DNA of 55,809 nucleotides from DATIJJ01 sp964612855 (GTDB taxonomy: Bacteria; Pseudomonadota; Gammaproteobacteria; DSM-16500): NCBI GenBank assembly GCA_964612855.1, contig CAZTDR010000007.1, forward strand, positions 1-55,809, given 5' to 3'. The notes under the pieces were generated by a model that was given only the letters and a program-made list of their open reading frames with translations, did no database searches and was not told the origin of the DNA. Positions 1 to 7,582 of the stretch are shown in pieces (the stretch's first letter is position 1; every line of letters begins with the position of its first letter). Position numbers and translations under genes: made by a program.

Positions 1-747
1 GCGATAGGCAACAATCAGAGGCCGGTACTCTGCGCTTGATAACAATTGATCGTTCGCATTAATGGTATAAGCAAGACGGGGCCCGTCAAAACTTCCTTTT
101 GCGGCATTCACGTTAGCTTTTGTAATAGCAGTGCGTATATCTTCGATATTTAATTGGTAGGCGGCGAGCGCAAGAGGATTGACTTGTACGCGGACTGCAG
201 GACGCTGTCCTCCGCTTATTGTCACCAAACCGACGCCGGAAATGGCGGAAATTTTTTGTGCCAACCTGGTTTCGGCAAAATCTTCCACGCTAGATAATGG
301 CAATGTGTTGGAGGTCAATGCCAGGGTCATAATGGGGGCATCCGCCGGATTAACTTTGCTATACACGGGCGGATTGGGAAGATTTTGTGGTAAATAATTT
401 GAGGCAGCGTTAATCGCAGCTTGGACTTCTTGTTCTGCCACATCAATATTTAAGTCCAACGAAAACTGCAGTGTAATAATCGAGGCCCCGCTTGAGCTAG
501 TAGAGCTCATTTGCAGTAAATTTGGCATTTGTCCAAGTTGGCGTTCAAGCGGTGCTGTAATGGACGAGGCGGTAACATCGGGACTCGCGCCAGGATAAAA
601 TGTCAGAACTTGAAGAATCGGATAGTCAACTTCAGGCAGGGAAGAGACCGGCAAAAATCGATAAGCTAATAAGCCCACTAATAAAATAGTTAGCATCAAC
701 AAAGAAGTTGCGATCGAACGTAAAATAAACGGGCCGGATAAATTCAT
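1..747 (-). CDS. mdtB: RND efflux pump inner-membrane permease, MdtB-like (3' end outside window)
   Basis: The visible 249 codons are the N-terminal quarter of an AcrB/MdtB-type proton-driven multidrug exporter of the inner membrane. The protein opens with a transmembrane helix (about residues 9-30), then shows hallmarks of the HAE1/MdtB family: LPEVDYP, YPGASPDV, TAPLERQ, VQAAINAA, NLPNPPVYSKVNPAD and SGGQRPAVRV, with the porter-domain spacing expected. It resembles E. coli MdtB more than MdtC along this stretch. It starts with ATG, 28 bases after the stop of the membrane-fusion-protein gene, so the two form an operon encoding pump and adaptor. Substrate cannot be read from this fragment, and the rest lies beyond the left edge. 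The family call is firm; the choice between MdtB and another RND subclass is moderate. Confidence 0.9.
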   Translation of the reverse strand, partial: MNLSGPFILRSIATSLLMLTILLVGLLAYRFLPVSSLPEVDYPILQVLTFYPGASPDVTASSITAPLERQLGQMPNLLQMSSTSSSGASIITLQFSLDLNIDVAEQEVQAAINAASNYLPQNLPNPPVYSKVNPADAPIMTLALTSNTLPLSSVEDFAETRLAQKISAISGVGLVTISGGQRPAVRVQVNPLALAAYQLNIEDIRTAITKANVNAAKGSFDGPRLAYTINANDQLLSSAEYRPLIVAYR

Positions 748-775
748 CCCATGTTCTCAAAATAGTGTTTTCTTA

Positions 776-1948
776 TTAAATAGAATTAAGCGTTGATACT
801 GCAGCGCCGTCAACCAATTTATCCACCCCTTCTACCACGACAAATTGACCCGCGGTCACGCCTGATACGGCCGTCATGTCATTGGCTGCCTGTGCTTCAA
901 TTACCACAGGCTTAATGCTCACCGTTTGATTAGAATTTAATACGTATACAAAAGCATTTTTCGCGTTCTGTTGAATGGCTGCGATCGGGACAACAACCGC
1001 ATTTTGCAACGTCTTTATCTGTAATTTTACATTGACGAATTGATTTGGGAATAAACTATTTTGCTCATTTTGAAAAGACGCTTTTAATTTGACTGTGCCT
1101 GTTAAGGGATCAATTTGATTATCAATGGTGAGGAGGATACCTGTCGCCAACAATTTAGTTTGATCACGATTATACGCTTGGACTATCAACGTATTGCCAG
1201 CGTTCAATTGTTCCATGACAGCAGGGAGAGCATCTTCAGGAATGGAAAAAACGACGGTAATTGGATTCAGCATGTTGATAACGGCAATGCCGGTTGTATC
1301 CGCCGTTTGCACAATATTGCCTGGATCTACTAGGCGTAATCCGACACGACCATCGATGGGCGAGGTAATTTTAGTGTAAATTAAATTGACTTTGGCACTT
1401 TGCAGCAAACCTTCATCCAGCTGCACGACGCCTTCATTTTGTTTGACTAATGCGGTTTGCGTATCATATACCTGCTTAGCAACTGAATTTTGGCGCCATA
1501 ATGTTTGATAGCGTTTCATATCCAATTGTGCATTCAGTAATAAAGCATTATCACGTGCTAGTTGTCCTTCATATTGAGCGAGTTGCGCTTCATAGAGACG
1601 AGGATCAATTTCAGCGAGCACATCGCCCGCTTTAACCAGTTGCCCTTCTTTAAATAAGACTCGCAAAAGCTGGCCATTTACTTGGGTTTTGACTGTTACT
1701 GAATAGGTGGGAGTGACAGTTCCTAGCGCAGTCACATAAATAGGGACATTGGCATTTTTGGCTTGAGTTAAGACGACAGCTTGAGAGGGCGCCTTTTTTT
1801 TATGGGTAGGCGCGCTACAGTGCGGTAGCATCAAAAGAACAAGCACGACAGTCGATACAATAGCCCACGTTTTAAGTGAAAAGCGTTGTACTTGCGCGCC
1901 TATCCATTCTAAAGCATCCAGTATCCGATGCACTTTCTCTCTGCCCAT
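776..1948 (-). CDS. mdtA: RND efflux periplasmic adaptor (membrane fusion protein), MdtA-like
   Basis: This 390-residue HlyD/AcrA-family adaptor links an RND pump to an outer-membrane channel. A single membrane segment (about residues 25-42, WAIVSTVVLVLLMLP) ends near a cysteine and a short basic stretch. The first biotinyl-lipoyl half follows (VKTQVNGQLLRVLFKEGQLV), then a coiled-coil hairpin (LYEAQLAQYEGQLARDNALL onward), the second lipoyl half (ITSPIDGRVGLRLVDPGNIV) and the beta-barrel domain. I chose the ATG that begins MGREKVHRIL. A TTG five codons earlier is possible, and neither has a strong ribosome site. It sits just upstream of the permease and is presumably co-transcribed with it. 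No outer-membrane partner gene is adjacent in the visible part. Confidence 0.88.
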   Translation of the reverse strand: MGREKVHRILDALEWIGAQVQRFSLKTWAIVSTVVLVLLMLPHCSAPTHKKKAPSQAVVLTQAKNANVPIYVTALGTVTPTYSVTVKTQVNGQLLRVLFKEGQLVKAGDVLAEIDPRLYEAQLAQYEGQLARDNALLLNAQLDMKRYQTLWRQNSVAKQVYDTQTALVKQNEGVVQLDEGLLQSAKVNLIYTKITSPIDGRVGLRLVDPGNIVQTADTTGIAVINMLNPITVVFSIPEDALPAVMEQLNAGNTLIVQAYNRDQTKLLATGILLTIDNQIDPLTGTVKLKASFQNEQNSLFPNQFVNVKLQIKTLQNAVVVPIAAIQQNAKNAFVYVLNSNQTVSIKPVVIEAQAANDMTAVSGVTAGQFVVVEGVDKLVDGAAVSTLNSI

Positions 1949-2020
1949 GAGAGTCGCCTGCAAAATGATAAATTATAAGGTATGGTTTCTGGAAAAGGTA
2001 CAAGGTTTTCCAATATAATT

Positions 2021-2063
2021 TCCTTAGCAGGGGAAGGTTCCCGAAGGGCGGATGAGGGAATCA
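2021..2063 (-). repeat. Degenerate REP-like intergenic element
   Basis: On the minus strand this reads CCCTCATCCGCCCTTCGGG followed by an ACCTTCCCC-type block. This is the word order of a short intergenic repeat scattered in many proteobacterial genomes. Only one copy is in the window. It lies in the 205-base leader of the efflux operon; the rest of that leader shows nothing recognisable. Confidence 0.35.
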
Positions 2064-2153
2064 GAAATTCCTCTTGAGTTTGGGTAGCTTCGTTAGTGAA
2101 GCTGCCCAAGACCGCAAATTTTCTGCGCAGGAATTTTTTTAAAATGGTTATGA

Positions 2154-2858
2154 TTATTTTTTATCTCGCAATGTTCTTGCATTTTGTCCAAAGAGAATCT
2201 TTTTGGCGGCTTCACTCATAGATGTATTCGGATTGATTTTTTCAGCCAATGCGTAAGCGCGTTGTACCGCAGGACGTTTCTGCATGGTTTGCATCCAGCG
2301 TTTAATGTTTGGAAAGTCATCTAAATTCTGTCGTTGCTTTTCATAAGGAACAATCCAAGGATAACAGGCCATATCGGCGATGGAATAGTTGTCTGCTATA
2401 AATTCACGCTGAATCAATTGTCGATCCAATACATGATATAAGCGGTTTGTTTCATTGACATAACGATCAATCGCGTAGGGGACAGCTTCCGTTGCATATT
2501 GTGTAAAATGATGATTTTGTCCCGCCATCGGCCCAAGACCGGCAACTTGCCAAAACAACCATTGCAATACGTTATAACGTCTTTCAACAGTAAGCGGCAA
2601 AAATTGCTGGGTTTTCTCAGCTAAATATAAAAGAATAGCGCCCGATTCGAAAATGGATAGGGGAGATGCACCTTTAGCAGGCTCATGGTCAACAATGGCA
2701 GGTATTTTATTGTTGGGGGATATGTCTAAAAATTCGGAGGCAAACTGCTCCCCTGCACCAATATTAATAGGCTTGAGTTGATAAGGTAATCCTGATTCTT
2801 CGAGAAAAATACTTATTTTGTGGCCGTTTGGTGTAGTCCAATAGTAAAAATCAATCAT
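2154..2858 (-). CDS. Glutathione S-transferase family protein, YfcG-like
   Basis: A 234-residue cytosolic GST-type protein. The N-terminal thioredoxin-fold domain (about residues 1-85) carries TTPNGHKISIFLEE, FLDISPNNKIPAIVD and the glutathione-binding FESGAILLYLAEK. The C-terminal all-helical domain (about 90-210) holds SIADMACYPWI, the usual N-capping and hydrophobic-staple region. The TPNGHK and SPNNKIPAI words are those of the YfcG/YghU disulfide-reductase branch of GSTs. The start is supported by a GAGGAAGAAG ribosome site. It stands alone, divergent from the small basic protein to its right. Substrate is unknown; a role in thiol or peroxide metabolism is inferred from the family. Confidence 0.9.
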   Translation of the reverse strand: MIDFYYWTTPNGHKISIFLEESGLPYQLKPINIGAGEQFASEFLDISPNNKIPAIVDHEPAKGASPLSIFESGAILLYLAEKTQQFLPLTVERRYNVLQWLFWQVAGLGPMAGQNHHFTQYATEAVPYAIDRYVNETNRLYHVLDRQLIQREFIADNYSIADMACYPWIVPYEKQRQNLDDFPNIKRWMQTMQKRPAVQRAYALAEKINPNTSMSEAAKKILFGQNARTLRDKK

Positions 2859-2969
2859 GAATTCTTCTTCCTCTCTGTGTTAATAAAAATTAAAAATAAC
2901 TGCATAAATATAAAGAAATAAATAATATTTTATGGCAAAATGCCCGCGTTTATAATTTAAGGTACTAAC

Positions 2970-3185
2970 ATGAAAAAAAATACTGCAGTTAGCAAGCTTT
3001 CTACAAAGATAAAACTCGTAGCAGAAAAATTGAAAGGAATGCGTTTAGAGTTAAAAACACTCAAAGCCGAAGCAGCTAGCAATAAAGCAAAGCCTGCAAA
3101 GCCTTCCAAGCTTTCAAAGCCAAAAAAAGTTAAAACCACGCAAAAAACGGTCTCTAAACGTAAAAAAACGAAGACCAAAAAGTAA
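2970..3185 (+). CDS. Small lysine-rich, histone H1-like protein
   Basis: A 71-residue, very basic protein. The N-terminal half (about residues 1-40) is a predicted amphipathic helix (KLSTKIKLVAEKLKGMRLEL). The rest is a disordered Lys/Ala/Pro/Ser tail (AKPAKPSKLSKPKKVK) ending in a run of lysines. Such tails occur in bacterial H1-like nucleoid proteins and bind DNA or RNA non-specifically. No family can be named with certainty. A TAAGG ribosome site precedes the ATG. Function as a nucleoid protein is inferred from composition only. Confidence 0.65.
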   Translation: MKKNTAVSKLSTKIKLVAEKLKGMRLELKTLKAEAASNKAKPAKPSKLSKPKKVKTTQKTVSKRKKTKTKK

Positions 3186-3231
3186 TCCTGTGAAGGGGCG
3201 GCTAATGCCAATGCTTGAAACATTATGCAGG

Positions 3232-3456
3232 CTATACGTTAGTCGCTCCATCCCTCAAAGCTGTTTCGGCCATGCTTTTTGAAAGTTGAAAAAGAAGCTC
3301 CGATTCTTTGAGCAACTCCGCTAGTTGGCACCCGTGTCGTTGAATATTAAACCCCTTCCCCGCGAATTTTACGTCACGCGTTAAATCCGTTTCCGTAGCG
3401 CTCACATCACTGGCAAAGCAAGATGTGCTCACTAAAAAATAAATACCTAAAATCAT
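3232..3456 (-). CDS. Small exported protein of unknown function
   Basis: A 74-residue reading frame beginning with a short hydrophobic segment (MILGIYFLVSTSCFA) that looks like a signal peptide cleaved after CFA. The remaining 59 residues are polar with a helical stretch (LAELLKESELLFQLSKSMAE). Only one cysteine remains after the predicted cut, so a disulfide is not obvious. The purine-rich AAGG lies directly against the ATG, too close for a good ribosome site, which lowers confidence. It converges with the basic protein gene 46 bases away. Not recognised. Confidence 0.4.
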   Translation of the reverse strand: MILGIYFLVSTSCFASDVSATETDLTRDVKFAGKGFNIQRHGCQLAELLKESELLFQLSKSMAETALRDGATNV

Positions 3457-3839
3457 CCTTATTTACAATTTATTTCATTGGGAGCTGAAACACAATCTCT
3501 CTCAAGTCTCATCGTCCCACGGACAAGTCAGCGTTGTTGCGTAAATCAAAAAATAAAAAATGTAGGGTGGTACGGTGCGTTTTTTGCACCATAATCCACG
3601 AATCTGCCGCTGAAAAGGTGGATTACGACGCAAAAACGCGTCTAATCCACCCTACAAAATATCTTTATTCGATTTACGATACAGCAATGGGATAAGCGAT
3701 AAGCTATTGCATTTATTTAGAAATGGGAGAGAAAAATATTTTTTTTCCTCTTAGTAATTTTTAATGTGAGATGCCCACTCTAATAGACATATAAATTGAG
3801 TTTGTTATTATGTGGCCCATAATAAACGAGGATAATTAA
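3457..3839. other. Intergenic region with dispersed repeat
   Basis: This 383-base gap has no reading frame I can support. It holds one copy of the TGTAGGGTGG inverted-repeat element (3561-3656), preceded by the word GCGTTGTTGCGTAA (3531-3544), which recurs beside other repeats at 16485-16498. The last 60 bases presumably hold the promoter of the gene that follows, but no clear -35/-10 pair was found. Confidence 0.5.
3561..3656. repeat. MITE-like dispersed element, copy 1 (TGTAGGGTGG ends)
   Basis: A 96-base element bounded by the perfect terminal inverted repeat TGTAGGGTGG / CCACCCTACA. Internally it has GTGGATTAC and GTCTAATCC words. A second copy with similar right half lies at 4337-4420. 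It contains no protein. The size, terminal repeats and copy number fit a small non-autonomous mobile element or an intergenic palindromic repeat. Confidence 0.7.
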
Positions 3840-4292
3840 ATGAATAATAGATCTAATCATCATGAATTCTACCCTAGCTTATGGAACAAAACTCCATCAA
3901 AAAGTGTGATTGAGTTGTTAATTGTTCGATTAAAACAATGGTCAGCAGATAGAGGTTGGCAGAAAGAGCAAGTTACAGACTTGACTAATTATGGTCCAGC
4001 GCTGTTAGAGCGTTTAATTCATATTGATACTCAGAGTGAAACATCAGTCGTAATCGATAAAATAAAAAAAGAGGGTTTAATTTCTTTTATGACAGGTGAG
4101 AAGTGCAAGTGGACAAAAGCGACCGTAACGGATTTGTGCGAACAAGTGATAGCTCCTTTTTGGGAAGAAAATTTAAAAAATGCGTCAGTGGATGAAACAG
4201 AGGCGGTAGCGCAAATTGTATTTTTCACGATAAGAAATGGTGGGGGCTTGGAAAATAAAGAGGAGAAGGATAATTTTTACTTGGGATACTAA
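3840..4292 (+). CDS. Hypothetical protein, 150 residues
   Basis: I do not recognise this soluble 150-residue protein. It has no signal peptide or membrane segment. The N-terminal two thirds read as helices (SVIELLIVRLKQWSADRGW, ALLERLIHIDTQSET), and there are several tryptophans and one CEQVIAPFWEENLK stretch. GAGGATAATTAA before the ATG supplies a ribosome site (GAGGA, about 8 bases). The gene is enclosed by two copies of the same repeat element and lies just upstream of a toxin-antitoxin operon, a context typical of accessory cargo. It has its own codons and start, so it is likely real. Confidence 0.6.
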   Translation: MNNRSNHHEFYPSLWNKTPSKSVIELLIVRLKQWSADRGWQKEQVTDLTNYGPALLERLIHIDTQSETSVVIDKIKKEGLISFMTGEKCKWTKATVTDLCEQVIAPFWEENLKNASVDETEAVAQIVFFTIRNGGGLENKEEKDNFYLGY

Positions 4293-4336
4293 GAGGTGAG
4301 GAATCAAGGGTAAAACATATCAGCGATCCTAAATTT

Positions 4337-4420
4337 TAGGGTGGAAAATGTAGAGCGCTTTTTGCCGTCATAAATTGCATAGTGGATTACTATGCAAAGA
4401 ACGCATCTAATCCACCCTAC
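4337..4420. repeat. MITE-like dispersed element, copy 2
   Basis: An 84-base relative of the element at 3561-3656. Its ends are TAGGGTGG and CCACCCTA, and it shares the right-hand words GTGGATTAC, GCAAA, AACGC and TCTAATCCACCCTAC with copy 1. The left half has diverged. Its right end touches the -35 hexamer of the AbiE promoter with one base between, so insertion could have set or changed that promoter's upstream sequence. Confidence 0.7.
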
Positions 4421-4421
4421 C

Positions 4422-4464
4422 TTGATATAATATCCAGTATGTCGTATAATTGTCGACATACTGG
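4422..4464 (+). promoter_or_regulatory. abiE promoter with palindromic operator
   Basis: The -35 box TTGATA (4422-4427) and the consensus -10 box TATAAT (4445-4450) are 17 bases apart, a near-ideal sigma-70 promoter. An 11-base perfect inverted repeat, CCAGTATGTCG (4434-4444) and CGACATACTGG (4454-4464), brackets the -10. AbiEi antitoxins are known to bind inverted repeats in their own promoter and repress it, so this is the probable autoregulatory operator. The transcript would start near 4457, giving a leader of about 15 bases before the ATG. Confidence 0.8.
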
Positions 4465-4471
4465 AGATTAT

Positions 4472-5122
4472 ATGAATATTGCAAAATTGCGTAAGTTGCT
4501 GGATCGAGAAGAAATTGATTACCAGCTTCTCCTATCTGCTTTATCCGATTATGCTCACCCAAGAGATAAAATAACGAGCTGGCTCAAAACGGGCGAGCTT
4601 ATTAGAGTAAAAAAAGGGCTTTATATATTTGGCAAAGAAGCAGCGCTCAGCCCTTTTTCTCCAGAAATATTGGCCAATCTAATATATGGCCCTTCCGCTA
4701 TTTCTTTAAACTATGCTCTCAGTTTCTATGGTCTTATCCCAGAACGAACAACGACAATCACTTCCATTACAAATAAACGAGATAAAAAATTTGGAACTCC
4801 TGTGGGAGATTTCACTTATCGCTATTTAACACCACAAAAATATGCGATTGGAATTGAAATTTTTAGCTTAAATGAGAAGTCACACTTTTTAATCGCCTCA
4901 CCCGAAAAAGCACTTTGTGACCATATTTATTTAACAGATAAAAAAATAACGCTCACTACCCTATCAGAGGTAAGGCATTACTTATTAAATGACTTACGCG
5001 TTCAAGAAGCAGGTCTGGATCAATTTCGTAATGATTTATTATCAGAAATCGTAAGCATTTATCAAGATAAGCGATTAGTCATATTAGAAACCTATATCAA
5101 GGGATTAAAAAAAAATGCATGA
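4472..5122 (+). CDS. abiEi: AbiEi-type antitoxin / transcriptional autorepressor
   Basis: A 216-residue type IV antitoxin of the AbiEi family. The N-terminal winged-helix (about residues 1-75) contains LLLSALSDYAHPRDKITSWL and the wing GELIRVKKGLYIFG. The C-terminal domain has the family's SAISLNYALSFYGLIPE and SPEKALCDHIY words. I chose the ATG preceded by CTGGAGATTAT, a good ribosome site that lies just inside the right arm of the operator. An upstream in-frame GTG would begin inside the repeat element and before the promoter, so it is not credible. The last codons overlap the toxin gene by 8 bases, indicating translational coupling. In the family the antitoxin does not touch the toxin but counteracts it and represses the operon. 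Confidence 0.9.
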   Translation: MNIAKLRKLLDREEIDYQLLLSALSDYAHPRDKITSWLKTGELIRVKKGLYIFGKEAALSPFSPEILANLIYGPSAISLNYALSFYGLIPERTTTITSITNKRDKKFGTPVGDFTYRYLTPQKYAIGIEIFSLNEKSHFLIASPEKALCDHIYLTDKKITLTTLSEVRHYLLNDLRVQEAGLDQFRNDLLSEIVSIYQDKRLVILETYIKGLKKNA

Positions 5123-5984
5123 AGCAATAAAATCCATGCTCGCCAAGTACATGTGTCAAACAGAGCAAGATTATATCAATGCCCTCAAAGAGATTTTTCA
5201 AGAAATTTCTTTGTTAGGATTGTGGCGAGCTAAATTTTACGAGAAAGCGGCATTTTACGGCGGAACCGCTTTACGCATTTTGTATGGCTTAGATCGATTT
5301 TCAGAAGATTTAGATTTTAGCTTATTAAAAGCAGAAAAAAGCTTTGATTTGTCACGTTACAATGAAGCTATTAAGGCGGAGTTAAATAGTTTTGGATTTG
5401 AAGTGAGTGTTGAAACAAAGGTTAAAAACATAGATTCTCCTATTACATCCGCCTTTATAAAAGCTGAAACCAAGAAACAATTTATTCTGATTGATGTTTC
5501 TTCCAATATCGTTAACAGCATACATCGTATGAATAGTATTAAAATTAAAATGGAAATAGATACTAATCCTCCAGGAAAATTTTCGACCGAAAGCAAAACC
5601 CTTTTATTACCCATTCCATTTTCAGTTAAAACTTATAAATTACCCGATTTATTTGCAGGAAAAATTCACGCGCTGCTTTGCCGACCGTGGCAGCAACGCG
5701 TTAAAGGAAGAGACTGGTACGATTTTGTTTGGTATGTGAGCCGTCAAACACCCGTTAACTTAACTCACTTAGAAGAAAGATTAATACAAGGCAACACATG
5801 GGAAAAGAAAAATAAGTTCGCTCCACACCATCTATATGAAATGCTAGCCCAAAAAATTAATGAAACCGACTTTGAAAATGCAAAAAAAGATGTTTTACCC
5901 TTTGTCAGAGATAAGCAAACTGTCGAACTATGGTCAAAAGACTTCTTTACTGGATTAATTCAGCTTGTTATTTGCGAAAAATAG
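5115..5984 (+). CDS. abiEii: AbiEii-type nucleotidyltransferase toxin
   Basis: A 289-residue member of the AbiEii/AbiGii nucleotidyltransferase toxins. The polymerase-beta-like core shows the motif GGTALR at about residue 50, followed by SEDLDFSL with the metal-binding Asp-x-Asp pair. Later come LPDLFAGKIHALLCR and the family motif DWYDFVWYVSRQ. All expected motifs are present, so the toxin appears intact. Family members transfer nucleotides to RNA targets such as tRNA acceptor ends and arrest growth; the pair often serves in abortive phage defence. Its target here cannot be read from sequence. The gene overlaps the antitoxin, then ends 102 bases before a convergent gene, with a perfect palindrome between them. 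Confidence 0.92.
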   Translation: MHEAIKSMLAKYMCQTEQDYINALKEIFQEISLLGLWRAKFYEKAAFYGGTALRILYGLDRFSEDLDFSLLKAEKSFDLSRYNEAIKAELNSFGFEVSVETKVKNIDSPITSAFIKAETKKQFILIDVSSNIVNSIHRMNSIKIKMEIDTNPPGKFSTESKTLLLPIPFSVKTYKLPDLFAGKIHALLCRPWQQRVKGRDWYDFVWYVSRQTPVNLTHLEERLIQGNTWEKKNKFAPHHLYEMLAQKINETDFENAKKDVLPFVRDKQTVELWSKDFFTGLIQLVICEK

Positions 5985-6016
5985 CAACGGAAAAAAATAG
6001 GCAATATTCTCACTGC

Positions 6017-6050
6017 TATAGTCCTTCAGATAATTATCTGAAGGACTATA
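6017..6050. repeat. 34-base perfect palindrome between convergent genes
   Basis: The two arms TATAGTCCTTCAGATAA and TTATCTGAAGGACTATA meet with no loop, giving a 17-base stem. It sits between the stop of abiEii and the stop of the acyltransferase, where a bidirectional terminator is expected. Neither side has a good T-run, so it could instead be a protein-binding site or repeat. Confidence 0.6.
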
Positions 6051-6086
6051 AAGACATTAGTGGCGCTTTTATTTAGGATAAATTTT

Positions 6087-7310
6087 TCAGGAGTGGGGAA
6101 AGCTTGCGTTCAATAAATGAACTTTTTTATTTTCTTTCGCCAAAATAATATTTTTTGATAGAGAAATAAAAGGTTTTTCAACAAAATGATGAAGAAAAAT
6201 AGACAAAACAATTGCTAAACTAAAGCTCGCAATAGCTGAAAAAAGAATGCTTCCTGTTAATTGATAGCTGACAAAATACAGAGTGTACGTGGTGAAACCA
6301 TGCAATAAGTATAAAGAAAAAGAGATATCAGCCAATTTGTCAAAAAATTTTGAATAGGGCAAGTAATTGTTTATTATATACAAGAAAACAAAAAAAAGAA
6401 AAACATACAGATTATTGATAAATCTGACCGAATAATCTTCTGGAAACTCCCCGTGTAAATTGAGATAGGTAACCAACAATAAGAGTAGGATGATAGCTCC
6501 GGCTGCAACGGGCTTAAATATTTTATCGGAAAAATAATAAAAACAAGTTCCAACTAACATAAAAGGAATGAAAGCGCCATTGTGACTAATGAAACGATGC
6601 AATTGAATAAAAGGCATGGTGTACCAATGTCGGGCTAACAAATGCGCCATCCCTGAAAAAAAGAAAAGAAAAGCTAAAATCAAAATACTTCGAGTTTTTT
6701 GATGTACATTCCAAAATAACAAAAGGAAAAATATAAAATAAAAAAGTATTTCAATATGCAATGTCCAAATCGCATCATCAATGGAAGTGGTTCTGACAAA
6801 AAACTTCATCAATAACGTATTAGCAAAATAAACTCGCGGTGAAATAAATCGATAAGATATTTCTCCACACTGCCAATAATGTGCTGCAGTCATCGTAACA
6901 GCGGCAATGGTCAAACAACAAATGGCTACTGGATAAATTCTAAATACGCGACGCACAAAAAATTGTTTTGGGGAGCTATTTTTTAAAGACATCGGAATTA
7001 CATAACCACTTAGTATAAAAAAAAGCCCTACACCAAAATAGGATGATCTAAATGAAGTCATACCTAAAAGTGCGGTTATTTCTCCTACATAATCATGTAA
7101 GGCCGGTGGCTGATAATTCATTAATGGATTTTGCAGAATGAATTGCTTTATATCGTTGGGCGAGAGCAAAAGACTAAGCCAATGCGTATAGACGACGGCC
7201 AAGCAAGCAATAGCTCGAGCAAATTGTAAAAACCAAATTTTTTGATGAGTCGATGCGATCATACTTATTGGCCATGTTAACGAATAAGGTAAAATTTTTG
7301 GTGCAATCAT
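6087..7310 (-). CDS. Acyltransferase family 3 membrane protein (OafA/OatA type)
   Basis: A 407-residue polytopic inner-membrane protein of the acyltransferase-3 family. These proteins carry O-acetyl or similar groups across the membrane onto surface sugars or peptidoglycan. The family signature is clear. The first helix is FLQFARAIACLAVVYTHWLS with its conserved histidine. FGVGLFFILSGYVI is the second helix region, followed by FFVRRVFRIYPV, and the last helices contain ADISFSLYLLHG. About ten hydrophobic segments are visible. No extracytoplasmic SGNH domain is attached, so it is the short form. The start is uncertain: neither the first ATG nor an in-frame ATG 16 codons later has a strong ribosome site. 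It is a lone gene, so the acceptor molecule is unknown. Confidence 0.88.
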   Translation of the reverse strand: MIAPKILPYSLTWPISMIASTHQKIWFLQFARAIACLAVVYTHWLSLLLSPNDIKQFILQNPLMNYQPPALHDYVGEITALLGMTSFRSSYFGVGLFFILSGYVIPMSLKNSSPKQFFVRRVFRIYPVAICCLTIAAVTMTAAHYWQCGEISYRFISPRVYFANTLLMKFFVRTTSIDDAIWTLHIEILFYFIFFLLLFWNVHQKTRSILILAFLFFFSGMAHLLARHWYTMPFIQLHRFISHNGAFIPFMLVGTCFYYFSDKIFKPVAAGAIILLLLLVTYLNLHGEFPEDYSVRFINNLYVFLFFVFLYIINNYLPYSKFFDKLADISFSLYLLHGFTTYTLYFVSYQLTGSILFSAIASFSLAIVLSIFLHHFVEKPFISLSKNIILAKENKKVHLLNASFPHS

Positions 7311-7344
7311 AAATGAATTAGCTGGCTAAATATACCCATTCCAG

Positions 7345-7496
7345 CTCAAGATACGAGCTTTAGCAGCTTATCTTGCGGCGAACTGGGGCGATTTTAAAAT
7401 GAAAATCCTCACAATACCGAAAGTGTTGCTCCGGTTTTTTATTTTAAAATAGCCCCAATTTCTTGTAATCTGAACCCTTAAAGTTCGTATCTTGAG
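7345..7496. repeat. Composite inverted-repeat element, 152 bases
   Basis: The outer arms CTCAAGATACGAGCTT (7345-7360) and AAGTTCGTATCTTGAG (7481-7496) pair with one mismatch. Inner arms at 7381-7400 and 7441-7460, centred on GGGGCGATTTTAAAAT, pair with a few mismatches. The whole can fold into a long nested hairpin. The outer word recurs as CTCAAGATGCGAACTT at 7939-7954, which marks it as a dispersed family. No gene lies inside. Confidence 0.6.
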
Positions 7497-7582
7497 ATAT
7501 CAAATGCTGAACAGTAGCGGACATGTAAAAAATAATAGGCTTATGCTAAAATTAACAGGTCTGTTTACAATGGAGGTTTAAA

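Noticed and set aside
1909..2109. 66-codon minus-strand frame over the efflux operon leader
   Set aside because: It runs out of a REP-like repeat and into the adaptor gene in another frame, with no ribosome site.
4382..4471. Upstream GTG start for the AbiEi gene
   Set aside because: It lies inside the repeat element and upstream of the promoter; the ATG at 4472 has a good ribosome site.
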